This document shows positions 10,345 through 21,313 of a stretch of DNA of 64,000 bases, one piece after another. The notes below the pieces were generated by a model. That model searched no databases. It was not told where the DNA came from and saw only the letters and a list, made by a program, of their open reading frames with translations. The DNA is from Tubulanus polymorphus (Eukaryota; Nemertea; Palaeonemertea; Tubulaniformes; Tubulanidae). The DNA lies in assembly GCF_964204645.1 (NCBI RefSeq), contig NC_134029.1:19176450-19240449 (forward strand), given 5' to 3'. The first letter of the stretch is position 1; each line of letters begins with the position of its first letter. A program made the translations under genes and the position numbers.

Positions 10345-11172
10345 GATGGTCAATCAGTAAAAGACTACAACGTTACTAATCAAGACTATTCAATTATTTC
10401 TCCAAAAGATGGATCGGTCGGCATTAAAATCAGAGTACTGGCAAAACCAGGAGCGAAAATCAACGCTATCACAGGTGTGTTTTTGTTCGGAACTTAACTG
10501 TCAAAAAATAGCCAAGTCATGCAATTGTGCACATTTGATATGTATATTTCCAGATTTGGATGAAGTGGTGCACTTTTTTTTCGCTTGGATATCTGACTTC
10601 GGCCTAATATCTTTATATGACCAGAATTGTTCTCTGTTAATGTATGTAGGTATATCTGAAGAAGGCGTTGGAATTCAGATTTCAGCTCCACCAGTAGATG
10701 GAGAAGCAAATGCCGAACTGGTTAAATTCCTGTCTAAGCTACTGCAAATACGAAAGTCTGACGTATCCCTAGAAAAGGTGATTATCGTAGAAGACTTGAT
10801 TAAGCGCAGTGAACCCTCATTATAACAGGGCCCGCAAAGGATTAACTCCTAAATTATTGATTCAACATTGATTATGGTGAATTAACAAAGCACACATGTA
10901 TTCAAATTGATTTAAAATTCAACCCGAAGCCCTGCCCAGTGTCTGAGAAAATCTGTTTATCGATATCATATCCGATTGTTTGCTATAAAAATTTGGTATG
11001 CGTTTCACCGCAGCCTGAGTTTCTGAAAAGTAGATCAAACATTGTTCAACCGTCTTATCTGAAAAAGATGAATTTTCAGGGCTCCAGATCTCGTGTGAAA
11101 ACAGTGATGGTGACAGGGGACTTGACCGCAGCTGACGTCAAAAGAAAGCTTGAAGAAGCGATTGGAACTTGA
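10345..11172 (+). CDS. C15orf40: UPF0235/C15orf40-like (DUF167) protein, 5' end not identified
   Basis: Three exons are visible. Exon A ends at 10474 (…[19 protein letters not shown]; open back to 10342, probable acceptor at 10344). Exon B is 10650-10777 ([20 protein letters not shown] … [13 protein letters not shown]) and exon C is 11080-11172 ([13 protein letters not shown] … EEAIGT, stop). Phases 1 and 0 join cleanly. The pattern [22 protein letters not shown] and the closing GSRSRVK block is that of the YggU/C15orf40 family, a conserved small protein without established function. The first coding exon with the start codon is not certain. An ATG in good context at 10249 would need a 43-nt intron, which I do not trust. 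A relic of exon C lies at 8690-9060. Confidence 0.85.
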
Positions 11173-11673
11173 GAAAACCACATCATTCTAAATGCTAGGA
11201 CAATGGCAGTGAAAACTGTACTCAAAGGAAACCAGATCACTCTGAATACTGGGCCAATGTAAAGAGTGCAGTCTGCTGCTGTATATATTTTGTTTGCATG
11301 ACATATGCACAAGTAATGCATGACATCACATTCGTGCCTGGAGAAGTATGATTGCGGTTCCACATCGGGAATGATTTCAGCGACATGTTCCTTTTCCTTG
11401 ACATAAAATGCTTCAAATCTTCATGCGTTCCATCTTTAATCTTCTTCCGTGATGGGAAGATTCAGTCTAAAAATTGATTCCTCACTCATACTGCTTTAAA
11501 AGAATGCATGAGTATAGGATCCAATTCCAGTTTTGAGAGGACAAATGCTTCAATGTCAATACAAAATTCCTAATTTTCTAGTACACTTTTATTATCATGA
11601 AATACATGTACGTATTATGTGAAAAATCATAAATATATGCCTGAGTAAATCACAGAAATTACTAAGTATCATT

Positions 11674-12540
11674 CTATTTCGCAGTTTTTAGAGGCTCAGA
11701 ACATATTCGAATGAAATCTTCCAGCAATTCTCGGTATTCCTGCGGGTACTTTCGGAAATGGGCGGCGTGATGCGAATCGGGCCAGCATTTCTGGACGACG
11801 GTCAACCCGAATTCGTTTCTCCATTTCGAAACGATGTCGTTCACCGTATCGGGACAGCACATCGGATCGGCTAACGAATGAAAAAACAAACTCGGCGCGT
11901 TCACCGGCCGATCGACGAAATAATCGATACTCTCGTCATAGAATCTCACTGTCACGTGTTTCGTCGCGGCGAAATACGCCGACGCCGCCGATTCGATCGC
12001 TTTCCGAACGAGATAATTCCCGGAAACGGACACGGCGATTCCGCGGCCCATTTTCTCTAAACCGCCGGCCGTAACGCTGTCGAAAACCTGGCCGTAAATC
12101 TGCGCGAGCAGCGGTCGAAATTCCGCCCGTCGCAACATCTCCATTCGCATGACCGTGTATAAAAACGATCCGATCGAAAACGAATGAACGAAGATCGGCG
12201 TCCCGTGGTGTTCGGATTTAACGTATTCTATTGTTTCGTTGACGAACGGAACCGCGGTTTTCGGCAATAGGAAATGTTTTGCATTGCCCGCGACGGTCAA
12301 CGTGTCGAATCCGTTGTCGCGATATATTTCGCAATATCGCTCGACGATTTTCGCCGGCGCGTTCAACCACGGCATGAACAGCGCCAACGGCGATCGCTTA
12401 TCGTTTCGGTCCTTGTCGATTTTTCGTAAAGTCATGAATGGTGAGATTTCGGTCGTAGTGACGGACGAGCTGATACCGCGGGCCAGCATCGAATTGAATA
12501 TTCGGACACGAGTAGCAGAACGTATTACTCTAGTAGCCAT
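11674..12540 (-). CDS. DUF829 / TMEM53-like alpha/beta-hydrolase, 288 residues
   Basis: A single open frame runs from ATG at 12540 to a stop at 11674. After an Arg/Ser-rich N-terminus that could be a mitochondrial presequence (MATRVIRSATRVR), residues 52-62 read LALFMPWLNAP, the family's opening strand. HSFSIG at 119-124 places the nucleophile elbow serine at 122, SLADPMC gives a candidate acid at Asp225, and SHHAAH (256-261) supplies the histidine. This matches PF05705 (DUF829), which includes TMEM53; the substrate is not known. CAG lies 7 bases before the ATG after a pyrimidine run, so a 5' UTR intron is likely. An AATAAA on this strand (about 11593-11588) is a plausible poly(A) signal. Exon base composition is far richer in CG than the flanks. 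Confidence 0.88.
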   Translation of the reverse strand: MATRVIRSATRVRIFNSMLARGISSSVTTTEISPFMTLRKIDKDRNDKRSPLALFMPWLNAPAKIVERYCEIYRDNGFDTLTVAGNAKHFLLPKTAVPFVNETIEYVKSEHHGTPIFVHSFSIGSFLYTVMRMEMLRRAEFRPLLAQIYGQVFDSVTAGGLEKMGRGIAVSVSGNYLVRKAIESAASAYFAATKHVTVRFYDESIDYFVDRPVNAPSLFFHSLADPMCCPDTVNDIVSKWRNEFGLTVVQKCWPDSHHAAHFRKYPQEYRELLEDFIRICSEPLKTAK

Positions 12541-12636
12541 TTTAAGTCTGAAAAATTATGGAAACAAGTGAAAGCACGGCTCAGAATTGAACAAAGCAAA
12601 ATTGTATTTCGTACAAAACTTTAATTTGAATACAGT

Positions 12637-12779
12637 GGAACCCCCTCGTTACTGCGAACTTCACAAGACCAGGAAATGCGTTCTTCATAACTGATGGTTT
12701 GTTATCTCCTTGGGATGAAATTCTATATTTGTTATATCCGATGAATTGTATCCGAGTTCATTAAAACGAGGTTCCACTG
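12637..12779. mobile_element. Pogo-like MITE, CAGTGGAACC ends
   Basis: CAGTGGAACCCCCTCGTT and its inverse AACGAGGTTCCACTG bound a 143-bp segment. CAGT(N)GAACC(Y)CG ends with a TA on the left are typical of Tc1/pogo-class MITEs. Confidence 0.65.
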
Positions 12780-13124
12780 TTATTAAGGTAGAGGCCATTT
12801 AGTTAGGATCATTTACAACCAACGAAATTCAATCCGTTAAATGAGAAATCCAGAATACCGTAATCCAGATTAAACTGAAACGGCTTCAGTTTGACTGTAT
12901 TTTCTTGAAAATCATACTTGTTTCGTTCTTAGAGAAAAATAATCTTCCACATGAAAAATGTCTTAACGCTGAACATTTTAGGCCCATTTTCATTAAAAAA
13001 AAGTTATTCATTAACAATTTCTGAGCCGAATTAGAGTTGACCCTTATCGCATTCATAGGGAACCATTTTCAATTTTTAGAATGCAATTCAATCAATCTTT
13101 ATTCTTTTTAAATCAAGTATGATG

Positions 13125-13462
13125 CAGGGTCCCTACAGATCAGTCATTCCAAAATATATGGAGTTTTTTAAGGGAAAAACTTGTCTGCATCACCAATACC
13201 CCAATTACTGTGGATTCCTCTTAAATCAGTACTATTGATCTTAATAAACCATTAATTTAGTGGTTTCTGTTTCAAATTTTATGCTTTACACTACTAAACT
13301 CGGTTTCTAATTCCGTAACTGGCTAATTGGAAAAGAAAAGTTCCTGGTCTGTACAAATATTTTTAGAATTTAAGGCATTTTGCTCACATTAAAGAGTTTC
13401 AAGCGCCTTTAAAAGTATTTTCAGTTTCAGAGTTTTTGAGGAATCAAGGAGTTGTAGGGACC
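13125..13462. mobile_element. hAT-like MITE, CAGGGTCCCTACA ends (copy 1)
   Basis: CAGGGTCCCTACAGATCAGTC at the left is inverted as TTGTAGGGACC at the right. The interior (ATTCCGTAACTGGCTAATTGG, AATTTAAGGCATTTTG..) aligns with the copy at 60409-60845. A CAGGG terminus suits hAT elements; the 8-bp duplication is not visible. Confidence 0.55.
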
Positions 13463-13749
13463 GGCTACATGGATCTCAGACTAGGACAGCCACATAACTT
13501 GTCGGGAACTTATAACCTACAGTAGGCTTACATCTATCAATCTACAATAGCTACATTTCAGTACAAACCCTATAATTGCAGGCTTCTTAAAACAGTTATT
13601 GGCATTGTGTCAACCTGGATTTATGAATTGACATAGCAGTACATGTACCAGGAAAAACAACAACAGTAACAGTGTAAGTTTATGAAAATGCAACGTATGA
13701 ACTGGAGTGCTGAAATGAATAAATAGCATAAGCTTACACTGGTAGCAAA

Positions 13750-13842
13750 CTGCAGTAAACCTCCCCTAACTCAGACAAATTGCTACAAGTTAGTCAAAAG
13801 TCTGCTTTGGACGTGTCTGAGTTAGACGAGGTTTATTGTAAT
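13750..13842. mobile_element. Short palindromic MITE of the pogo-like group
   Basis: GCAGTAAACCTCCCCTAACTCAGAC is mirrored by GTCTGAGTTAGACGAGG and TTTATTGTA. This is another member of the group found at 12637, 36396, 38991 and 52073. The rest of 12,600-14,430 holds no gene that I can support. Confidence 0.5.
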
Positions 13843-14431
13843 CAGAAAATTGAATTAATTTCACAATTCATCTCTCATAACCAAAAACTAATGCATACAT
13901 GTACAAAATATACCAGTAGTTATCCTTTTTAGAACGCTAAATTAGTTTACAAGAACTTCAAGAATAGCTCTATTACGATATACTTGCAGCAGAACCTACA
14001 AAAAAACACCTACTGAAAACTGAACATTCGACATGTTTACAATATAGTGATTTTCCAATGACCTGGATATGAATTTGTTTGAACGAGTGACAATCTACTC
14101 TGGCATGAATTAGTTAGTAAATCATTTACTTAACAGGCATTTTCGAGAATAACTCCATTATATACGCAGTATTTTCAGAAAAAGATTTATCAATAGCACA
14201 GACGAAAATCCACGCTGTTGAACTTTCAGTGAACTATCAAGGTCTGATGCCACACAAGTTTTAGTGAACTCATTGACACAAAACTATAGGTTGATTAACA
14301 ATCATTTCACGATGGAAGAAATGACAAGAATAAGTTATTGAAAGCTGTTTTAGAAAAAGGTTGCACTTCATTAAGTCCTGTCGCGCAAATCGACAAACTG
14401 TTCGAAAATTATCACACGACGGTTATCTCGT

Positions 14432-17400
14432 CTACATAACCTCGATATCACAAATGTCCGCGTCGTCTAAAAAATCGTCCGTGGCCATCGAAGATAGATT
14501 TTTCGCTCGTTCATCGACGATTCGATCGCCGCTGTCCATTTCGGCGTCGGCGTTCCGTTTTTCTGCGCCGCTCGGCTGAATTTCGACATCCTGACTACGT
14601 TGATCGAGATCTTTCAAACGTTTCGCTTCGAGGATATCTCGTTTCAGCTCTTCGTATTCGTTTTTCAAATCGTGCTCGCGAATTCGACGTTTCGCTAATT
14701 TGTGCTTTCGCCTGCAATAAAACGGAACATGAAAATTTGTTGGAATTCTAACGCATATAATACCTCAATTCCGCATCAAGCGCTAGATGGAAACCAATAG
14801 TTTTGTATCACAGCAGACAAACGCTAGTTGGTTACCTAATCGTCAGTGGTAAAGCCCCGAACACACCATGCGATTTTCCCTGCAAATTTCGCAGCGAATT
14901 TATCGCACAGAGCGCAGCGGACACACCTATGCGATCAGCTGTTAGCGACCTCATGCGGAGTTCGTGGTCATGTGATCAAACAGATGGCTGGGTCCAGGAA
15001 ACTTAAAATTGTTGTTGTTGTTGCTGGTCACTTTGATTGGTTTCGATTTCAAGTGGTTCGCAGCGAAATTCGTATTCGTATATTCGCTGCGATAAAATTC
15101 GCCGCGAAAATATTAAACATGTTTGATCGGTGCGATTTTCTGCAGCCGACCGAACACACTATGCGAATTTCGCTGCGAAATCTGTTATCGCAGACGCTGT
15201 GCGAATAAAATCGCATAGTGTGTTCGGGCCTTAAGCTAATCAGATGAGCTTATACCAACTCTGGCTTTTGTTTGTGGTTTGTAGAAATATCCGATCGTGA
15301 AACTAAACCACAGATAGGTTACTGACTAAGCAGACAGCATAACAGTCGAACCGGTAACAATTTTTTCAGTTTAGAACCTAGGATTTCATCGATTTATATA
15401 ATGAACCATCAGTTATAACAACCAGATTTTTTGTCGTTTTTTTCTTATGTTCGTCGTTATGAGGTTCCCGCGGTAGTATGAATCAATCGTGATTTAATTC
15501 TACTTATTTTCTGAATATCAATTCAAAGTTTTGAAATTAATAAATACAGTAGACTCGGCTTAGATAGGCCCTTTATGACCGTGCTCTTCCGAATTATTTC
15601 TTACAATTGCTACATTCAGAGGTTTCTGCTGACTTTTCAGTCTCGGTATTACAGAAATCTATTATGAAGAAAAATATTTCATCTACCAGAACAGCACAAT
15701 CATAATGGGCCCAAGGAATTGATTGCCTTGGATTATGACGTTGAACTTTTCTCCAATTCACCTGATGACAATCCGAGCAATGTGACATCTGAGCTACGTG
15801 ATACTGAGGTTGATGATTTGCAATAACACCAACTATAAAATATTTTTTCCGACCCTCCTGAGCACTGCGACGCTCTATAATATTCCAATCTTAATTAATA
15901 ACCAAAGCAACTTACATTCTCTTTTTCTGCAGATTCTGTTGTGGTCGGAAGATCTTCGCGAGTGTTTCTTTTGGAATACTTTTATCGTTCTTGATCAGGT
16001 AAAGGTATACGCCACCTGCAGTTCTCCTTCGACTGCCATCCTGAAAACAAAAAAGACACATTTCAAAATGTTGATTTTTTTCAAGATCTTGACCTAATGA
16101 TTTTGATTCCCTAATGCACAGGCCATATATCGACATCAACACCATTGTTTGGCCACTATCTTTAACCGCCACTAGATGACTAACCAGTCAAACCTGGGTG
16201 AACTTTGGATTCATAGTTGGCCAACTAGTGGTCAGAGATAGAGTGGTCGAACGCACGAGGGGAGTTTGGTCTTTTGCATTTCACAGTCTCAGCCATCATG
16301 GAACTAGGTCTGAACTACTGCAACTGGCTTAATCCTGTGGTCCACTACTTTTGGACTGTAGCTCTGACACAAATAGTTGATAACCAAAGTTCACCATGGC
16401 TGTTTCTACGACAGGGTCACTGGGGGATTCCTTTCACATTCGACTAACAGGTGACAGTTACTGTAAAGATGATGTCAAAGCACCTAGACCCATGGTTGCA
16501 GATCTCTAAAATTTTCATTATCCGATAGCGATTGCTATTACGGGATATCGACAAATCCATGTTCTGGAACTCGTCGTTCAATGGTGCTTGTCAGAACCGG
16601 AAATCGGAAACTTATTCCGCCATATTAGAAATATGATGAACTTGACTGTGAAATAACAATTCAAAATCAAACTGAAGATTTAATCAACCACAAGCGGTGA
16701 GTCGTTTTTCAAGGAAGCAACACTCTTAAAGTTTCAAGGGGCTACATGACTAGCCTCCACTAACCTGTGTCATCATACCCCCGGATTCTTCAAGGCTGTT
16801 CGTCATCTGTAAGAACTTTAGCGCCATTTCTTTGCCTAGATGCACAACAACCAATTCTGCAAAAACATTTTATTTGAGAAAATGAACATATTTAATGGAT
16901 CGTTTTGACAAAGTAACTTTTGCCTTCGAGTTATTTCAAATTGATTTAGGTAATGAATCGGGACCGGATACAAATAAGACATAGGTAGATAAATTTCGTT
17001 TATTCAAATTTAAAAGAAATGATCGAAAACTGTCATTTTCCATGACTTCAACTAACGTAGTCAAATTCATACAACACGGACAGAAACTTTGATAATACGC
17101 GCAATCGAGCAATTCTCAATTCCCTGACTTATCCCTGGTTTTCAGCTTTTTTACAAAATTCCTCAAAAATTGTAGGTCAAGTGGCCACCCAGTTTTTTAT
17201 AAAGCACAGCGATTACAATGCAAAAATTTCTTACCGATCATTTCCAGATTTTGTTCGCACAGTTTGAACGAGATATCGGCGGCGACCGCCGTTTCGTCTT
17301 CTGTCAACGCGTAATCGTGCGTTAAGCCCTCATCTACCTTTTCGCCGAGTCGCTCTTTCGCCGGCGCTTTTCTTTTCAAATTTGCACGTCGCCGATTTTC

Positions 17401-18545
17401 CGCCGCATCGCCGCCGTCGTCCATCTCCTCGTCGCCGGTTTTTCGATAACCGAGTCGCGATTTTGCGTTGTCCCGTGTCGCGTCGCGCTTAAACGTGTTC
17501 TCCTGGCGTAATTCGGGGTTCGTGAGTTTTTCGACGTTATCGAGGTCCCCGTCGTCGAACGGATTATCGACGTCTTCCACTTCGAGCACGTTGCCATCGG
17601 CGACGACGACTTTCCGCTGCTTATCGAAATCGCCGTCGTTGTAACTGTAACTTTCGACGTCGCGGTCGATTACGTTCGCTTTCTGCATAACGTCGACGCC
17701 CTCGAGATCGTTGACGATGGTCTGTTCTGTTACGACGCTGCCCCAAACGTTGTTGATTTTGCGTTTTGTTTTATTGGCGCTCGCGTTGTCGCCGCGGCCG
17801 CCGTTGTTGTTCGGAAGCGGCGGGAAACCGTCGCGTTTGATCAGGTCCGGTCGATTCAACAACGGATTCACGAAAGTTTCTTCGTTGTCGTTCGTATTGT
17901 TCGAAGTTTTTCGATATTTTCTCTTATTCGCCAGACGACTGCGCGGCGCTTCGCTGTCGCTGTCCTGATCGCTGCTTTCGTCGGTATCGGAAAGACCGGG
18001 AACCGGCGCAGACGCTCGATGGTACAGCGTATGAGAACGAACGGCCGTCATCTCGGAAGGTACAGCGGCCGCAGCAGCCTGACTCAACTGGAAAAATCAA
18101 AATATACCAACAATCGTTTGATCTATGAGTTTAGGTCACCTTTGAACTGAATTAGCACATTGGAGTAGGGAACATTCTGGCCAACTAGATAACCATTTTT
18201 GAGTTGACATTTTGCAGATGTGAATGTTACAATATTTATTTTACTTATTTTAAGTAGGGCCTAAAATATTTACGTTTTTTTTAAATCGAATTTTTAAGTT
18301 ATTGGAATTCTTTGCTTATGATTGTCAGGTGCTTTTTCAAATCTCAGACACTACAGTACAACATAAAAGTAACTTTGAATGATATTATTATTTATTGATG
18401 ATAGCAGGCATGCAAAAAATGAATTTTCTGGTTGTGCACTTCAGCTGTATGTCTCGAAGTTGACATATAGCCCATATCAGCAATCAAAGCAAAGGAAAAA
18501 TATGCAGACCTCCTCTTCCGAGCTGAGAAGTTCTCCTTCTTCCAT
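14432..18545 (-). CDS. PHAX: PHAX, phosphorylated adaptor for U snRNA nuclear export, 461 residues, five exons
   Basis: PHAX bridges capped U snRNAs (via the cap-binding complex) to CRM1/RanGTP for nuclear export. Proposed exons: 18510-18545 (12 codons, MEEGELLSSEEE, the acidic start seen in PHAX proteins), 17235-18087, 16765-16856, 15916-16040 and 14432-14711. Phases 0, 1, 0 and 2 all fit. Landmarks: acidic/Ser N-terminal region; KINNVWGSVVTEQTI; the RNA-binding region KAPAKERLG … LTEDETAVAADISFKLCEQN; then ELVVVHLGKEMALKFLQ; and DGSRRRTAGGVYLYLIKND, the signature of the RNA_GG_bind domain. The basic RMRKHKLAKRRIREHD and an acidic tail ending DICDIEVM follow. Human PHAX is somewhat shorter (394). 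The first micro-exon rests on phase and resemblance only; if wrong, translation could start at the Met of EMTAVRS in exon 2. The introns hold several MITEs. Confidence 0.92.
14825..15328 (+). mobile_element. MITE family A, copy 2, interrupted
   Basis: Ends TAGTTGGTTACCTAATCGTC and GATAGGTTACTGACTA match family A copy 1, as does the inner ATCGTGAAACTAAACCACAG. AGCAGACA occurs at 14812-14819 and directly after the right end at 15329-15336. The left copy is five bases away from the element end. The middle is split by another MITE (14853-15231). It lies in PHAX intron 4. Confidence 0.7.
14853..15231. mobile_element. Harbinger-like MITE nested in a family A MITE
   Basis: Left end AGCCCCGAACACACCATGCG and right end CGCATAGTGTGTTCGGGCCT are 25-bp inverted repeats. 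The element is flanked by TAA at 14850-14852 and 15232-15234. A three-base TAA/TTA duplication and GGCCC-type ends are the hallmarks of PIF/Harbinger MITEs. Inner motifs (GCAGCGAAATTCG) are repeated in both orientations. Confidence 0.8.
17095..17196. repeat. End of a hAT-like MITE (TTCCCTGAC … GTGGCCACC)
   Basis: AATTCCCTGACTTATCCCTG to AGGTCAAGTGGCCACCCAG resembles the ends at 49540-49665 and 53930-53990 (…TTTTCCAGGTCAGTGGCCACC). Low-complexity CCTGACTT/TTTTC stretches are characteristic of this repeat. Confidence 0.5.
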
Positions 18546-18784
18546 TTAGAAACTTCAAATCAAATCTAATGCTGATGGGCCATTCGAATACAATTCGATT
18601 TGAATTGATTCTGGTAAAGCATAAAATCCGGAACAGGCTTATATGTGTCCCGGACCAAATCAAATAGGCAAGACAGAGTAGTTGTAAACCGGCCCGATTT
18701 TAAAAGCTGACCACCACTCTAACGGTTATGTCATTAACTTAAAGTAGTTGTCGAATAAACACTATAATCGGTGTAAACTGTAGA

Positions 18785-18924
18785 TAAATGAAGAAATCCC
18801 ACACTTCGAATTTGAAATTATACTATCAAATTTATTATTACGAAACCACCGTAATAATTTTTGTTTCGTAATAATAAATTTGATAGTATAATTTCAAATT
18901 CGAAGTGTGGGATTTCTTCATTTA
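18785..18924. repeat. Perfect hairpin, 63-nt arms and 14-nt loop
   Basis: 18785-18847 and 18862-18924 are exact reverse complements (TAAATGAAGAAATCCCACAC … GTGTGGGATTTCTTCATTTA). No mismatch is visible, so the structure is recent or gene-converted. There is no evident target duplication and no coding potential. Confidence 0.85.
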
Positions 18925-19065
18925 ACTTAAAGTACTTTAACCGTAACGTATCTTTCAACACGTATCCTTAAACCGCGATGCATAAGTTGACCGGTGCAGC
19001 TTCCGGACTCGAAGTGGCGGCCCACACACAATAACGACGCCGCGCGAGATAGCCCTCTTTGAGCT

Positions 19066-19375
19066 AGACGATGAGTCTTGTCAAAATACTTGAATGAAGA
19101 TTTTGACGGCGTCATTGAGAGATCTTGTATTCCAGGAACCACCGTTACCACCGTATAGTGGTACGGGAGCTTTTTAATACAAAAAATTAGGCCGCTCCCT
19201 TACACTGGTGTTCAGCTGAGAGGCGAATTCTGGTTAATATGTTTGGCCAATTTTGGCAGTCGGAAAATGAGCAATTTTCTTACGGTTTTCAGTGGTTTTC
19301 TGGTGATAAATCATATAACTATATGCACTAGGCTTAATACATGAAAAACCTTTCGCCAGATAAGCCTATTGAAAC
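19066..19375 (+). pseudogene. Relic of an EF-hand gene: end of last exon plus 3' UTR
   Basis: TCAAAATACTTGAATGAAGA TTTTGAC followed by GAGAGATCTTGTA copies the end of the EF-hand gene at 22063-22130, with frame breaks. Further on, TATGCACTAGGCTTAA and TTTCGCCAGATAAGCC match the 3' UTR at 22249-22300. The EF-hand loops themselves are gone. Confidence 0.75.
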
Positions 19376-19897
19376 AAAGCCAACTGAATCTGTTGTATTC
19401 GGTTTATCTACGGTTTGGTTTCATTACAGTCTTTATCCCTTGAATAAGTAAATCATTCGCGACCGCAGTGGATCTCGTTTAGACGAATCTTGTGCGCAAA
19501 GTGAAAAAGTCGTTCGTATCAAACCGGTTTCGTATTATCTAAAGCTTGATTGATATTGATTATCCTAGCTGGGACATGTTGGAAATGCTCGTAATAAACG
19601 GGTTTCGTTGGTTGATCGTTGATTCTACTAAGAAGTACGTCGAAATAGTAGTTATGATTAAACGTAAATCAAACATTGAGAAATTTGGCAAGATCCATGA
19701 ATATTTTAAATCGCCTGATATTATATTTATCGCAAGGCTAAAATTCATATGTTATTTTTGTTCTTATTTTTTCTATATTTGTTGAATGTCTGTCATATGT
19801 GTCACAATGTATATAATTCGTTTACTCTTTGTCTCACTGTCATTACTCGTCACCTTTGTTTTTCTATCAGTTTCCATGTCTCCACCCGCCTTGTATC

Positions 19898-20207
19898 TCA
19901 ATGTAAATAGTTTTTGTCTAAAATAAAGTCAGTCCAGTTTTGGTATTTCAAACTGGTCGTCAAGTTGTTACTCTTTCGCTCTGTTCCAGATTTCCGACGT
20001 CGACCAATCTTCGAGAACAGGACCGAAAATAACTTTGTTAGAATATGCTGGACAATGAAGAAGGATATGCTCTTCATTTTCGACTGATATGCTAGAATCC
20101 CACGTTTTGCAGAATCTCTCATGTGCAGGGACGCAGAATCTTATGCGACGGGTAGTTTCAATTCTAGCTTTGTGATTTGGTAAATGTTCTTCCTTCTTCG
20201 TATTCAC
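19898..20207 (-). mobile_element. C-terminal fragment of a non-LTR retrotransposon polyprotein
   Basis: On the minus strand a short frame carries ERFCKTWDSSISVENEEHIL followed by LHCPAYSN, the C…C…H…C cysteine/histidine cluster at the C-terminus of many reverse-transcriptase polyproteins. The frame then shifts into one ending NWTDFILDKNYLH. It is a short 5'-truncated remnant. The clade cannot be named. Confidence 0.55.
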
Positions 20208-20519
20208 GTTGTTTCATTATACTGCCATCCAACAATGACACCTAAATAATCAGTATGGGCCCGGACTGGTAATAGTTTCACCATCATAAACCATGGGCTA
20301 GGTATAAAATAGGCTGTAAATGCCCTCGTTTAGAGATAAGCCGATACGATAAAAACCATTAGCTTTTGCCAATGACGGTTTTGATCGTTATGAACTTGGG
20401 ACACTGCAATAGTCCTCGATTGCGTACAACGAGCGTTATTGGATAAGGTCACGGTCTAGCACCTGCATACCAGGCACCATCTAGACGCTCCCACTCCACG
20501 CCTTTGAATATGTCCCTGA

Positions 20520-20563
20520 ACTAGTTTTTCACATACAAACAACCACTCGGGAAGACTAACAAG
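20520..20563 (+). other. Likely 5' UTR exon of EF-hand gene 1
   Basis: CAACCACTCGGGAAGACTAACAAG|GTATGA ends in a donor. Almost the same exon-like sequence (CAACCACTCGGGAAGGATAAACCG|GTAGGT, ending 25607) lies upstream of the second EF-hand gene. The matched position and conservation support a shared untranslated leader exon. Confidence 0.55.
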
Positions 20564-21313
20564 GTATGACAACTTTCTTTATTCATGCCACAGTTTATCA
20601 TTACCATCATCAGTTGGCAGATCTTTAAAAAGCTTTACAGCCTATTTTCATCCGCTTCGATATCTCGTTTGGTGGTTTAAAGAGGTGACAGAACACAACG
20701 TCCTACCGACACGACCCCAGAGAAGGCCTACGTCTGCAGGGTTTTGGCAATGAAGAATAGAAGGGTGGAATAATTACCAAAACCAAGATTAGGTTTATGA
20801 TTAGTAAACCGAATGATTATATTCTAGTTCGCTTTTTCGCATTGTTTGTTTACGTAAGAAAGTGGCAGTCAAAAGGACGTTATTCTCGCCATAAGAAAAA
20901 ACGAACATATTTTCTACGTAAGATTATTAGTATAAAAACGTTTAGAAACGTTTTAATCTCTATCAAAAAGATGCTCAGGAATTTCCTTAAAATGGTTAGT
21001 TAAACATGAAAAGTCACAAGGACTGTTGATTCTGGTTTTCATTTTTCCGTTTACAGAAACTCGCAGTCTTAGTTTCGGGAAAGGGCTGGAAATCCGACTT
21101 ATTCAAAGTCGGAGGATTTTTCTCGGTCCCAAAAGATCCGACTTACGCGAGGTTTACTGTAATAAAATGATCTATACACACGGAATGTTAAAAACTTTCT
21201 TTCGAAAAATAACGTCAAACAGGTACCTGATCGTTCGATTACCAGCTTATACTCGATATTTCTTGATTATTCTCAGCTTGGTTAAAGTTCTATATCATCT
21301 ACACCGCTACAAG

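Noticed and set aside
14846-15208. 120-codon frame
   Set aside because: It lies entirely within the Harbinger-like MITE, which is non-coding by its inverted-repeat structure.
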